From: Clostridium magnum DSM 2767 | Lineage (GTDB): Bacteria; Bacillota; Clostridia; Clostridiales; Clostridiaceae | Assembly: GCF_001623875.1 (NCBI RefSeq) | Contig: NZ_LWAE01000008.1 | Location: 1 to 64,000 of the forward strand | Direction of reading: 5' to 3' | Length of the DNA: 64,000 bases | Shown here: positions 1 through 10,891 of the stretch, in pieces | Position numbering within the stretch: the stretch's first letter is position 1 | How the letters are laid out: each line of letters begins with the position of its first letter | Notes under the pieces: model-generated | Database searches by the model: none | Seen by the model: only the letters and a program-made list of their open reading frames with translations | What the model was told of the DNA's origin: nothing | Made by a program: the position numbers and the translations under genes

Positions 1-1765
<1,765 letters not shown>

Positions 1766-1785
1766 AAAAAATAGTTAAGAGTGTA

Positions 1786-2020
1786 GAGTTGAGAATTAAG
1801 AGTTAATGATGATTTTCACTAGCGTGAAAATCTAAAATTTAATTAATTGAACTCTATAATAAAAGCTATACTTATCACTGTGCAATTTTCAGAGAATAAT
1901 ATTCTCATAAGAGTTAATAATTTATTGTGTATAAAGTTATTAGTTAGTATAATTATCGTTTTTTCGACGATAGGAGAAAAAATAACCATAACTCTTAACT
2001 ATTAATTCTTAACTCTCAAC
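1786..2020. repeat. imperfect inverted repeat spanning the 23S-5S spacer
   Basis: The spacer between 23S and 5S (1766-2028) has no gene. Its edges carry near-complementary arms: GAGTTGAGAATTAAG at 1786 and the mirrored TTAATTCTTAACTCTCAAC ending at 2020. Inside are smaller hairpins, for example GATTTTCAC-TAGC-GTGAAAATC at about 1811-1832 and a palindrome GAGAATAATATTCTC near 1892. This could be an rRNA processing stem or a MITE-like insertion; the sequence does not decide. Confidence 0.5.
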
Positions 2021-2028
2021 TAAATAAA

Positions 2029-2145
2029 TCTGGTGATTATGACGTAAAGGCAACACCCGTTTCCATTCCGAACACGAAGGTTAAGCTTTACAGTGCTGAT
2101 GGTACTGCACGGGAGACTGTGTGGAAGAGTAAGTCGTCGCCAGGT
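2029..2145 (+). rRNA. 5S ribosomal RNA
   Basis: The typical 5S core CCGTTTCCATTCCGAACACG lies near 2057, and the ends CTGGTGATTATG and CGTCGCCAGG pair to form helix I. Length is about 117 nt, normal for Clostridia. It follows the 23S gene in the same orientation and is closed by a strong terminator at 2159. Confidence 0.95.
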
Positions 2146-2158
2146 AAGTAATAGGAAG

Positions 2159-2187
2159 ACACTAGGTTTTGACACCTAGTGTTTTTT
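2159..2187 (+). terminator. rho-independent terminator of the rRNA operon
   Basis: ACACTAGGT and ACCTAGTGT form a stem around a short T-rich loop, followed by a T run. It lies directly downstream of 5S rRNA. Confidence 0.92.
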
Positions 2188-2284
2188 ATGTATTTAATTA
2201 AGAGCTTAAAAGAATATTTTGATGTAAAAACAGCAAAGGAAGTCGGAGAAATTTCTTTTGATAACACTTACAACTGACTATATT

Positions 2285-2357
2285 AGTGTCTTCAGTATAT
2301 ATCAAACTGAAGGCACTTTTACTATTTACGCAGCTAAGTCTAAAAGTGCCCTTTTTA
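2285..2357 (+). promoter_or_regulatory. two mutually exclusive hairpins, attenuator-like
   Basis: AGTGTCTTCAGT (2285-2296) pairs with ACTGAAGGCACT (2306-2317), one G-T wobble. GGCACTTTTA (2312-2321) also pairs perfectly with TAAAAGTGCC (2341-2350), which is followed by CTTTTT. The two helices share bases 2312-2317, so only one can form, like an antiterminator/terminator pair. The rest of 2188-2570 holds no gene that I recognise. No known riboswitch was recognised, and no gene starts before 2650. Confidence 0.45.
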
Positions 2358-2465
2358 GTAAAATCAATAGCTTTAGGCAGGGATTTCATGATATTTAAAA
2401 AAGCACATTATATTTGATATGGAAGATATTAAAGAGTTGGAGAAATACTTTTAGTAGTAGTAGAA

Positions 2466-2505
2466 GCTCAAGTAGGCCTTCGCAAGCACCAGGGGTGTAA
2501 AATAC
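2466..2505 (+). repeat. dispersed GGCCTTCGCAA repeat, copy A
   Basis: AAGCTCAAGTAGGCCTTCGC continues into AAGCACCAGGGGTGTAAA. The same core recurs at 10614, 11972 and 21741 in the same orientation. This copy lies about 150 bp upstream of jetD and matches a copy just after the jetC terminator, so the Wadjet genes lie between direct repeats. Confidence 0.75.
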
Positions 2506-2571
2506 CTCTTTTTGGCATGTCAAAATTCTGTTTATTTTATTTGAAATTTTTAGCTTCAGCATAGATTATTT

Positions 2572-2580
2572 TGTTATAAT
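2572..2580 (+). promoter_or_regulatory. extended -10 promoter for jetD
   Basis: TG-T-TATAAT (2572-2580) is a perfect extended -10 element; no good -35 is visible at the normal spacing. It lies about 70 nt before the jetD start, suggesting the defence genes have their own promoter independent of the rRNA operon. Confidence 0.55.
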
Positions 2581-2649
2581 AAATTTATTAACAAAAGATT
2601 TAGCTTCTAGATATGTATACTATCTGCCAAAGGAGTAAGGAGATACATT

Positions 2650-3657
2650 ATGAAAAATTTAAGCAGCATCAATAAAAAATTTATAGAATTAGATGAAATA
2701 GAAAAGATATATAAAACTGAAACCTACGAAGAATTATGTAAAGTAGTTAACAATTTACTAGAGGAAAAAAAGATTTTACCAGTGAAAAGCAGCGGAGGAA
2801 ATGGTAAAAAACCAACTCTATATAAGAGGTATAGATTGATAAGTGATAATGTCCATAGCAGTAATCTTCTTGATGAGATACATTATAAGCTTTCCACTAA
2901 ATTAAGCATTGAATATTATAAAAATCATTTAGATAAGTATGAAGAGGATAGAGAATACATACTTAAGTTAAGTGATTTTTTTGATAATAAGCAGGAATTA
3001 TTGCATTCAACTGTTTCTATGAATGAAAGGTCTTTTCAAATATGGGGAAGAGAGAAGTTTTTACAAAAGGAAGGTGGAAAAACTATTGTAAAGAATTTAG
3101 GTTTAGAATTAGATGAACTGAATTATTATGATACCTCTGAACCTTTAGCATATTATTCAAAGTCAAAAGAGGTACCTCAGAAGGTGTTGATTTTAGAAAA
3201 TAAGGATACCTACTATACAATGAGAAGACATTTAATAGCTGGAGGAGAAACTATATTAGGTGACAATATAGGCACACTTATCTATGGCGGCGGAAAAAAT
3301 ATAAAAAAGGCCTTCAATGATTATAAAATATCCGTTGAAGAGTATGTATCAGATAGTAAAAATGCTATACTATACTTTGGTGATTTAGATTATGAGGGAA
3401 TAGTTATATACGAAGGCTTGTTTCAGCTATTTAGTAAAGAATATAATATGGTTCCCTTTGTAAATGGATATAAAAAAATGATTGATAAGGCAAAGAGCGA
3501 AAGGATTTGTTTACCTAAGACAAAAGAAGGACAAAATAGAAATATTAATGAAATATTCTTAAGAGAATTTGATAACGAGTATAGAGTTGAAATAGAGAAT
3601 ATATTGCAGGAAGATTTTTATATACCACAAGAGATATTGAATATTACAGATTTATAG
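2650..3657 (+). CDS. jetD: Wadjet protein JetD (toprim-type nuclease subunit)
   Basis: This is the nuclease subunit of a Wadjet system, which cleaves small circular plasmid DNA after it is extruded by the JetABC SMC motor. The 335-residue protein has an N-terminal DNA-binding-type region with a segment ERSFQIWG (about 126-133) that I associate with JetD, and a C-terminal toprim-like fold: a glutamate in ILENKD (E183) and the DxD motif in FGDLDYEG (D245, D247), the metal ligands expected of the family. The ATG follows AAGGAG with good spacing. It stands first in the cluster, whereas many Wadjet operons have jetD last. A 164-nt gap separates it from jetA. Family knowledge supports the role; activity is inferred. 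Confidence 0.87.
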   Translation: MKNLSSINKKFIELDEIEKIYKTETYEELCKVVNNLLEEKKILPVKSSGGNGKKPTLYKRYRLISDNVHSSNLLDEIHYKLSTKLSIEYYKNHLDKYEEDREYILKLSDFFDNKQELLHSTVSMNERSFQIWGREKFLQKEGGKTIVKNLGLELDELNYYDTSEPLAYYSKSKEVPQKVLILENKDTYYTMRRHLIAGGETILGDNIGTLIYGGGKNIKKAFNDYKISVEEYVSDSKNAILYFGDLDYEGIVIYEGLFQLFSKEYNMVPFVNGYKKMIDKAKSERICLPKTKEGQNRNINEIFLREFDNEYRVEIENILQEDFYIPQEILNITDL

Positions 3658-3663
3658 GAGCTT

Positions 3664-3739
3664 AAAGTCTTAAATGGACTTTAATGGGTAATTTTGCTAG
3701 GTAAAAGTTCTAAATGAACTTTTAAGGGTAACTTGCCAG
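3664..3739 (+). repeat. tandem imperfect hairpin repeat between jetD and jetA
   Basis: Two 36-37 nt units start at 3664 (AAAGTCTTAAATGGACTTT) and 3703 (AAAGTTCTAAATGAACTTT). Each folds into a short hairpin and continues with GGGTAA..TTGC. Neither is followed by a T run, so they are not simple terminators. They may tune the transcript ratio or stability between jetD and jetABC. A second segment (3760-3810) contains AAAATTACC, which could pair with the GGTAATTTT of unit 1. Confidence 0.5.
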
Positions 3740-3821
3740 CGGAAGCGAACATCTTAAGTTATCTAATTCCCGAAGTGAAAGAAGAAAAATTACCGAGTAT
3801 TTCGACTAAAAGGAGGAAAAA

Positions 3822-5447
3822 ATGGATTTTGGCTTTTTAGACGTACAGCATATTAGAATGAAAAAAATAGGTGCTTATGCTTTACTTTTTAGAAATAGTA
3901 TAGCTAAGGGTACCTGGAAAAAATATGGTTTTGAAGAGGGATATGAACAGGACAATCTAATATTTGCAGTACTTATTTACATAATGGAACAATCCTTGAA
4001 AGAGGATATATGCACCATTGATCATATAGGAACCTTTATTGATGAGGTAAACAACCTTTATTTTAAAAAGGGAATTACTTATGAGGAGTGCAAGGAGTTA
4101 GGTGAGTTTATAGTTAACACAATTCTCTGTGATGAAGGTAAGGCAATGTATTTTAAAGCTTATGATTTTAAGGTGGGAGAGTATAAGAATATAAATATAA
4201 GCTTTATTAAAAACAAAATGGAATATATTGAAGGAGTAAGAAGGGTATCATATTCCTTGACTGATGATGGGTATTCCCTTCTTTTATCTACTTTAGAAAT
4301 AGAAGAAAATTTAAAAATGACTATTCATGAAATAGTATTTAAAATGCATTTAGAAAAAGCTTCTTATGATAAGGCTGTAGACGATATCAAAAATATATTT
4401 AATATGCTTAGAATAAGAGTCCAAAGTATGGAAGATGCCATAAGAAAGATTAAGGAAAATCCACTGGCCTATTCTACAGAAGACTATAAATCTATGATGG
4501 ATGGAAATTTAGAGCTTCTTGATAATACTAAAAAGAAGTTTATTATTCATAGAGAGATGGTAAAGGAAAAAATTCAGGAGTTTATTGAACACGATATACA
4601 TATAAAGGAATTGAACAAAGAAGAAAAGGAAAATCTCAATAATTTAAATATAATAGAGCAGTATTTAAGCAGAACTATTGATGAAGATCAAAGAGTTTTA
4701 AGAAAGCATTTTGATTTGAAAGAGGTTTATGGAAAGGAACTTGAAAACATCTCTAAAATGTCCTTGATTGAAAGATTTAATTTCAGGACGGAAGTTTATG
4801 AAAAAGTGCTAGACAACCCAAATAGGCTGGAGGATATTGATATATTTTTGAGACCATTATTTAAAATGATGCCCCAAAAATTTTATAACATAAATAAAGC
4901 TTTAGAATATCAAAAGACAATTAGAAAAAATGAAATAGAAGAAGATGAAGAAATTACCTTTAATGAAAAAGATTTTATTGAAGCTGAAAATAAGAAAAAA
5001 TTAGAAAAGCTAGAGAAGTATAAAGGTGTAATTCAAATAATATTAGAGCTTGCAATTCAAAGAGGAAGCATTTCTTTAGGTGATATTAATTCCTTAATTA
5101 AAGAAAGTGAAGTACTTATAAATACGTTAATTCCAACGGTGGAGATATTTAGAGAGGTAATTATTGAAATGCTTAAGAATAAAAGTATAGATATAGCTGA
5201 AATAAGAGAGGAAAGAAAAAATTCAGTTGAGACTGGAGAAATAGAATTTCAGCTGAATAAAAGCATTTTAGAAATTATAGATGAAAACAGAAGTTTTAAG
5301 AATATAGCAAAGATAAGGGTTTATAAGCTTTTAAATAATGAGGATATTAAATTGGAAGGTTTGCGCAATGAAAACGGAGAGATAAAAAACTTCATATGTT
5401 CGGATATTTCCTTTAAGATTATAAAAGCAGGAGGACTAAAATTATAA
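3822..5447 (+). CDS. jetA: Wadjet protein JetA family (kleisin-like subunit)
   Basis: The 541-residue protein sits where the MukF/kleisin-like subunit of Wadjet is expected, immediately before jetB and jetC. It resembles the JetA family once called DUF5716. It is mostly charged helical sequence with a probable winged-helix N-terminal part (MDFGFLDVQHIRMKKIGAYA) and a long helical middle region rich in E and K. The ATG follows AAGGAGG. Its stop overlaps the jetB start by one base (TAATG), indicating translational coupling. The role in bridging the JetC heads is from the family; I cannot see catalytic residues and none are expected. Confidence 0.85.
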   Translation: MDFGFLDVQHIRMKKIGAYALLFRNSIAKGTWKKYGFEEGYEQDNLIFAVLIYIMEQSLKEDICTIDHIGTFIDEVNNLYFKKGITYEECKELGEFIVNTILCDEGKAMYFKAYDFKVGEYKNINISFIKNKMEYIEGVRRVSYSLTDDGYSLLLSTLEIEENLKMTIHEIVFKMHLEKASYDKAVDDIKNIFNMLRIRVQSMEDAIRKIKENPLAYSTEDYKSMMDGNLELLDNTKKKFIIHREMVKEKIQEFIEHDIHIKELNKEEKENLNNLNIIEQYLSRTIDEDQRVLRKHFDLKEVYGKELENISKMSLIERFNFRTEVYEKVLDNPNRLEDIDIFLRPLFKMMPQKFYNINKALEYQKTIRKNEIEEDEEITFNEKDFIEAENKKKLEKLEKYKGVIQIILELAIQRGSISLGDINSLIKESEVLINTLIPTVEIFREVIIEMLKNKSIDIAEIREERKNSVETGEIEFQLNKSILEIIDENRSFKNIAKIRVYKLLNNEDIKLEGLRNENGEIKNFICSDISFKIIKAGGLKL

Positions 5448-6163
5448 TGGCATATACAACGGAAGAAATTAAGATAAGCAATAAAATATTTTATTACATA
5501 TTAAAACATGGTGAGTTAAAAGAGGAAGCAGGGGAATTATATAAAGCCTATTCAGAAAATGAAAATGTAACGGAACTGGTTAAGGAACTTGGGGAAGCTT
5601 CAGAATGTTATGTTAAAAAATATGGGGGAGTAGTATACCTTATACCAAAGGAAGATAATGATTTTTTAGGATATTCAAAGGGTGAGCTTAAGAAAATACT
5701 CTGTAAGTCCTCTGCAAATGATAAGGATTATTATCTATCTCAGTTTGTAATATTGACTCTTTTGGTGGAATTTTATAGTTCACAGGGAATTACAAGTAAT
5801 TCAAGGGAGTATATGAAGGTTGGAGAATTTTTAAATATTATTACTGATAGATTAAATGATGGAGTTACTAGGTCTATTAATAATTCAGGTAGTGAGGAAA
5901 GCGGAATAGCCTTTGAAAATATACTTGAGAGATTTGAAGCCTTAAAAAGCAGTGACAAGAAAAGTATCTCTAAGACAACTAAGGAAGGTTTTATAAATAC
6001 AATTTTAGATTTTTTAGATGATCAAGGATTAATTTATTATATAAAAGGCGATGATATGATTAAGACTACTAAAAAGCTTGATAGCTTTATGGACTGGAAT
6101 CTTTTAAATAAAAATAACTACAATAGAGTATTAAAAGCTTTAGGAGAAGATACCAATGAGTAA
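5447..6163 (+). CDS. jetB: Wadjet protein JetB (DUF6063-like, KITE/MukE-type subunit)
   Basis: This small protein of 238 residues is encoded between JetA and JetC, the position of the MukE-like KITE subunit in Wadjet systems. It matches my recollection of the DUF6063 family that accompanies DUF5716-type JetA. It is acidic, with no membrane segment or catalytic motif; tandem winged helices are expected from the family. It overlaps jetA by 1 nt and jetC by 8 nt (ATGAGTAA), so the three are almost certainly co-translated as one complex. Confidence 0.82.
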   Translation: MAYTTEEIKISNKIFYYILKHGELKEEAGELYKAYSENENVTELVKELGEASECYVKKYGGVVYLIPKEDNDFLGYSKGELKKILCKSSANDKDYYLSQFVILTLLVEFYSSQGITSNSREYMKVGEFLNIITDRLNDGVTRSINNSGSEESGIAFENILERFEALKSSDKKSISKTTKEGFINTILDFLDDQGLIYYIKGDDMIKTTKKLDSFMDWNLLNKNNYNRVLKALGEDTNE

Positions 6164-9100
6164 GATAAACAAAATAAGGTTTGTTAATTTAAATTATAAT
6201 AACAATACTATGAAGATAGATGACGAGAGTTTTTATTTAGATGGAGAAAATACCATGCTGAACTTAAGAAATGGTGGAGGTAAATCGGTACTTGTACAAA
6301 TGGTCATGGCTCCCTTTGTCAATAGAAGGTATAGAAGTATAAAGGACAGAACCTTCGAAAGCTATTTCACATCAAGTATACCTACATATATATTAATAGA
6401 ATGGAAACTGGATGATGCTGCAGGTTATTTATTAACTGGTATGATGGTTAGAAAAAAAGAAGTTTCATCAGATGAAAATTCAAAGGAAAAACTAGATATT
6501 ATAAACTTTATTCATGAGTATAAAGAGAAAAATGAATATGATATCAATAGTATTCCTGTAATTGAAGAAAAAGATGACAGAAAAATAATAAAAAGCTATG
6601 CTAACACTAAAAATTTCTTTGAGAATTTGAAAAAAAATAAAGATTTGAAATTTAATTATTATGATATGAATAATTCGCTAACAGCAAAGAATTATTTTAG
6701 CAAGTTAGAGGAATATAAGATCAATCATAGAGAATGGGAAACCATAATTAAGCAGGTAAATATTAAAGAATCCGGTCTATCAGAACTTTTTACAAAGGCT
6801 AAGGACAGCAGTGGACTGGTTAGGGAATGGTTTTTGCCAGCTATTGAAAATAAATTGAAAAGCGATGAAGATAGAATCCAAAATTATAGAGAACTGATAG
6901 ACAGGTATATCAAGCAATATAGGGCTAACAAAGCCAATATCGATAAAAAGGCAAAGATGGAGCTTTTTAATGAACTATCTAAGAATATAATAAGCTCCTG
7001 TGATGAATTTATAGATACCATTGAAAAGAGAGAAGGCTTAAAAAATAGAATAGCAAATGTAATAGCTTACTTAAGAGAAAATCTTGAGGATAAAGAAAAA
7101 GAAGAGTTGTCATTAGAGGCTTTAATAAATACTCTTAATGATAAAATAACAGAGCTAAATTATGAAAGAGAATCCATTAAAATTTATGAAAAACAGGATG
7201 AAATAGCAGACTTAGAAGAGGTTATTAAGGCACAAGGGCAACTGGTAAAAGAAAGTGAGTTAAGAGAAAAAAGCTTAATAAGAAAAGGTAATATTATAGA
7301 ATGTGCAAAGATACATAGGGAGTATCAAAATACTTCAAAAGAGCTTCAACAGTATGAAACTGAATTAAGGATATTAAACAAAAAGAATGAGGACAATGCT
7401 CCGCTTATTAATAACTTAGGCTTTACTATAAAGGGAATTTTGAAAAAGGAACTAGAGGGGATAAAAGAGCAAAATGAAAATAAGCTTGCTTCAAAGAAGA
7501 ATTTAGAGAAGGAAAAAGAGGATATAAAAAAATCCCTAGAAGCTAGTAGAAGGGATATTAGTGATTTAAAGCAGAAGCAGGGAAGTTTAGACTCTGAAAT
7601 TTCATATTTTGATAAGCTGGAGGAAAGGTTTAATAACAGGTATGCACTGGATTTGTTTAGAAATATTTCAGGATACTTTGATAATGAAAGATTACTGATT
7701 ATTGATAAGGAAATTATGAGTGAAGGACTTACCCTAGAAAAAGAAAGAAAAAATATTGGGGAAAAGATTTTATTAAGTGGAGAATTATTAAAAAGCAAAG
7801 AAAGTGAAAAAATAAGGAATTTAGAAAATGTTTCTGATGTTAAAAATAAACTGAAGAATAAAAAGTCAGAGCTCCAAAAGGCTGAAGAGGAAATAGAAAT
7901 ACGAAAAGAAATAATTAAATATGTGGATTTTGATGAAGACAAGGTTTTTGCTTCTGAAGAGATAATTAATGCTTTTAATAGAAAGATAAATCTATTAAAA
8001 GAGGATGAAATGAAGCTTGTAAAAAGCTTTGACAATATAGCTTATGAATTAGAAAAGCTTAAAACTGGTAAAGTTTTAGATTTGCCTAAGGAAGTTGAAG
8101 ACAGGCTCAGAGAAAAGGATATCAGCATAACTTATGGTATGAAATGGCTTAAGAAAAATGGCTATTCTCTTGAGAAAAATGAAAGTCTTGTTAAGAATAA
8201 TCCCTTTATTCCCTATTCCTTAATTATGGATTCTAAGGAAATAGAGCTTTTAGAAAAAGAAGCTTTAGATACATTTACCTCTTCACCTATATCAATAATT
8301 AATAGAAAAGACCTTGAAGACAGTCTGGAAAGTTCAAAAGAGAATATTATAGCTTTGAAGGGAATCAGGTTCTTTATATCCTTTAATAATAAGCTGTTAA
8401 ATGAAAGTGAGCTTTTGAAATTAATAAAGAATAAAGAAGTAGAATTAGAAGAAATAGAAAAAAAGATAAACTCTAAGAAGGAAAATATAACATTTTATGA
8501 TAAAAAAAGAAACGTTATAGAATATTCCTCTTTGACGCTTAAAGCATATGAAGCTCTAAAAGAAGAAATTGAATTACTTAGCAGTGAAGAGTCAAAATTG
8601 AGAACAATAGAAATAGATTTAGAAAAAGAAATTGTAAGTATTAAAGAAAATATCACAAATTATGAGAAAAAGGCACAGTCTTTAGATAAGGATATAGTAA
8701 ACAATGATAATAAAGCTAAAGAATTTAAAGAATTAAAGGAAGACTATGAGAGGTATAAAAAGAATAAAGGTGCTTTGGAAAGGGTACTTGAAAGATTAGC
8801 TATAGTAAGTAATCAAATAGATAAAGATGAAAAGAGAAATGGGGAAATAGAGAGTGAACTAATAGAGTGTGCTGATGCCATCAGATTTTATAACTCTAAG
8901 GAAGGGGATTTATTAAAGGAACTATCAGTTTTTAATATTTATAAAACAGGGGAGATAATAGAAAAGGACAAGGAAGATCTATTATCAGAATATAATGCTC
9001 TTACAAAGGATATTACAAGTTCAGAAAAGGAACTGAAAAAGAAAATAGAAGAACTTACGCAGAAGTTTGGGGAAGTTGATAGTGAACTTAATTTAAAAAC

Positions 9101-10541
9101 TAACAAATATGAAATAAAAGAGGCGGAATATATTAATGAAGCTTATGATATGCACAAGGAGCTTGAATTTAAGGATGAACTCTATAAAGAAAGACAGAAT
9201 TACAATTCTTTAAAGGATAGGTATATTGAATTAGACAAGAGTTTGGAAGTTGCAAAAAGTAAATTAGAGGATTTGTACAATAAACTTAAGGAAAAATTCA
9301 ATAAGGAGGAGCCAAAGGATAAGGAAGTATTAATTTCTAAAAATTTCAAAGAAGAGATAGAAAAAATAAAAATAGAAATTAAAGAAGCTGAGGTTAACAA
9401 GAAAAAGGTAAATGCCGTAAAAACTAAAATACATTATAATTTAACTAGTTTAAATGAGTTTAATGATTTTAATATTAAAGAAGAAGTTGATATATCAGTA
9501 GACTTTAATGAATTAGATGAGTTTGTTGGAAAATTAAAAAGAGATTTAAATAATATCAAGGCACAAGAAGCTACAAGAGAGAGAAATCTTACAAATTTAG
9601 TTGTAGATATTGAGATAAAGGATGAGTTTAAGCAGGAAAGCTTGTTTAAAGAGCCAATTCAAACCCTTAAGACCTTAATAGCGAGTCCAGTAGAATTTAA
9701 GGACCAGCTGCAGCTTATAATAAGTTCTTATGAGCTTATTATGGAAAAGTTAATGGCAGATATTGAACTTATTGAAAAAGAAGAAGGAAAGCTATTAGAA
9801 AGTTTATTGGAGTATATTAAAGATGTTCATGAAAATATTGAGAAGATAGATGATAACTCATCAATAACAATTGGTACAAAAAGATTAAAGATGCTTAATA
9901 TAAGTGTAGCTGATTGGGAAGAAAATAAAGAGCTTTATAAGATTAGATTAAAGGATTATGTTGAGCAGGTTAGAGGTCAAAGTCTAGAAGCCTTAGAGAA
10001 AAATGAAGATATAGAAGACATTATCAGCAATAAAATCAATATAAATAAGTTATATGATGAAGTGATTGGAATTGGAAGTGTAAATATTAAACTGTATAAA
10101 ATAGAGGAAGATAAACAAAGACAGATTACCTGGGATGAGGTTTCAAAAAACTCAGGGGGAGAGGGCTTTTTGTCAGCCTTTGTAATACTCTCAAGCTTAT
10201 TATCTTATATGAGAAAAGATGAAAGTGATATATTTAGCAGAAAAGAAAGTGGTAAGGTGCTGGTAATGGATAATCCTTTTGCCCAAACAAGTTCAGCCCA
10301 TCTTTTAAAACCATTAATAGATATTGCTAAAAAGAGCAACACCCAGCTTATATGTTTAACGGGCCTTGGTGGGGATTCAATATATAATAGATTTGATAAC
10401 ATCTATGTTTTAAATCTTATATCCTCTAAACTTAAAAGTGGTGTTAAATATTTGAAGGGTGAACATACAAAAGGTGAGGAGGAAAAGGAAGTAATTGTAG
10501 CATCCAGATTTAAGATAGAGGAGCAGACTAAGTTATTTTAA
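6156..10541 (+). CDS. jetC: Wadjet protein JetC (SMC-like ATPase)
   Basis: This is a 1461-residue SMC-like ATPase, the motor of Wadjet that senses and extrudes DNA loops. The N-terminal head has a Walker A-like motif LRNGGGKS (about 37-44). Roughly residues 280-1250 are E/K-rich with long coiled-coil character. The C-terminal head has the ABC signature SGGEG (1333-1337) and a Walker B-like VLVMDNPF (1368-1375). The residue after the Walker B aspartate is Asn1373, where most SMC proteins have the catalytic Glu. JetA, JetB and JetC overlap as an operon closed by a terminator at 10573. A relic of a second jetC 3' end lies at 12849. Confidence 0.9.
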   Translation: MSKINKIRFVNLNYNNNTMKIDDESFYLDGENTMLNLRNGGGKSVLVQMVMAPFVNRRYRSIKDRTFESYFTSSIPTYILIEWKLDDAAGYLLTGMMVRKKEVSSDENSKEKLDIINFIHEYKEKNEYDINSIPVIEEKDDRKIIKSYANTKNFFENLKKNKDLKFNYYDMNNSLTAKNYFSKLEEYKINHREWETIIKQVNIKESGLSELFTKAKDSSGLVREWFLPAIENKLKSDEDRIQNYRELIDRYIKQYRANKANIDKKAKMELFNELSKNIISSCDEFIDTIEKREGLKNRIANVIAYLRENLEDKEKEELSLEALINTLNDKITELNYERESIKIYEKQDEIADLEEVIKAQGQLVKESELREKSLIRKGNIIECAKIHREYQNTSKELQQYETELRILNKKNEDNAPLINNLGFTIKGILKKELEGIKEQNENKLASKKNLEKEKEDIKKSLEASRRDISDLKQKQGSLDSEISYFDKLEERFNNRYALDLFRNISGYFDNERLLIIDKEIMSEGLTLEKERKNIGEKILLSGELLKSKESEKIRNLENVSDVKNKLKNKKSELQKAEEEIEIRKEIIKYVDFDEDKVFASEEIINAFNRKINLLKEDEMKLVKSFDNIAYELEKLKTGKVLDLPKEVEDRLREKDISITYGMKWLKKNGYSLEKNESLVKNNPFIPYSLIMDSKEIELLEKEALDTFTSSPISIINRKDLEDSLESSKENIIALKGIRFFISFNNKLLNESELLKLIKNKEVELEEIEKKINSKKENITFYDKKRNVIEYSSLTLKAYEALKEEIELLSSEESKLRTIEIDLEKEIVSIKENITNYEKKAQSLDKDIVNNDNKAKEFKELKEDYERYKKNKGALERVLERLAIVSNQIDKDEKRNGEIESELIECADAIRFYNSKEGDLLKELSVFNIYKTGEIIEKDKEDLLSEYNALTKDITSSEKELKKKIEELTQKFGEVDSELNLKTNKYEIKEAEYINEAYDMHKELEFKDELYKERQNYNSLKDRYIELDKSLEVAKSKLEDLYNKLKEKFNKEEPKDKEVLISKNFKEEIEKIKIEIKEAEVNKKKVNAVKTKIHYNLTSLNEFNDFNIKEEVDISVDFNELDEFVGKLKRDLNNIKAQEATRERNLTNLVVDIEIKDEFKQESLFKEPIQTLKTLIASPVEFKDQLQLIISSYELIMEKLMADIELIEKEEGKLLESLLEYIKDVHENIEKIDDNSSITIGTKRLKMLNISVADWEENKELYKIRLKDYVEQVRGQSLEALEKNEDIEDIISNKININKLYDEVIGIGSVNIKLYKIEEDKQRQITWDEVSKNSGGEGFLSAFVILSSLLSYMRKDESDIFSRKESGKVLVMDNPFAQTSSAHLLKPLIDIAKKSNTQLICLTGLGGDSIYNRFDNIYVLNLISSKLKSGVKYLKGEHTKGEEEKEVIVASRFKIEEQTKLF

Positions 10542-10572
10542 ACTGTGATATAATAAAATTAAGATAAACATA

Positions 10573-10599
10573 AAATGTGGTGAGTTCATCACATTTTTT
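10573..10599 (+). terminator. terminator of the Wadjet operon
   Basis: AATGTGGTGA and TCATCACATT form a stem with one wobble pair and a very short loop, followed by a T run, 32 nt after the jetC stop. Confidence 0.8.
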
Positions 10600-10613
10600 A
10601 TATGGTAAAATAG

Positions 10614-10685
10614 CAAGCTCATACAAGCCTTCGCAAGAACTCCAGGGGTGTAAATTTTGGAAATTTGGTAATAATCAATAGTAAA
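10614..10685 (+). repeat. dispersed GGCCTTCGCAA repeat, copy B
   Basis: CAAGCTCATACAAGCCTTCG, then CAAGAACTCCAGGGGTGTAA and a further tail (GGTAATAATCAATAGTA) shared with the copy at 21741. It sits right after the Wadjet terminator, in the same orientation as copy A upstream of jetD. The following 10686-10813 holds no gene that I recognise. Confidence 0.75.
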
Positions 10686-10813
10686 TAAAAGATATGTGGA
10701 AGTGGCAATGAATATGAAATAGAATTTCAAACAATCTATGAAAACAGTATGGTTATAAGAATGATTAGATCCCTGCGCTCATTAGAAGACCTAGGGGATT
10801 TGAAAACACTTTC

Positions 10814-10843
10814 AAAAAGGCCGTGGACACCCACAGCCTTTTA
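10814..10843 (-). terminator. terminator for the Fe-S protein gene at 10892
   Basis: Read on the minus strand, AAAGGCTGTGG, a GTGT loop and CCACGGCCTTTTT form a strong stem with a T run. It lies about 50 nt past the stop of the minus-strand gene. Confidence 0.8.
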
Positions 10844-10891
10844 CTAATATAAAAATTCTGTTTCTAAATTCAAAGATATCTTTTTTAGAGA

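Noticed and set aside
7346..8035. 229-codon minus-strand frame within jetC
   Set aside because: Antisense shadow of the A-rich coiled-coil coding sequence; serine/phenylalanine-rich composition and no ribosome site.
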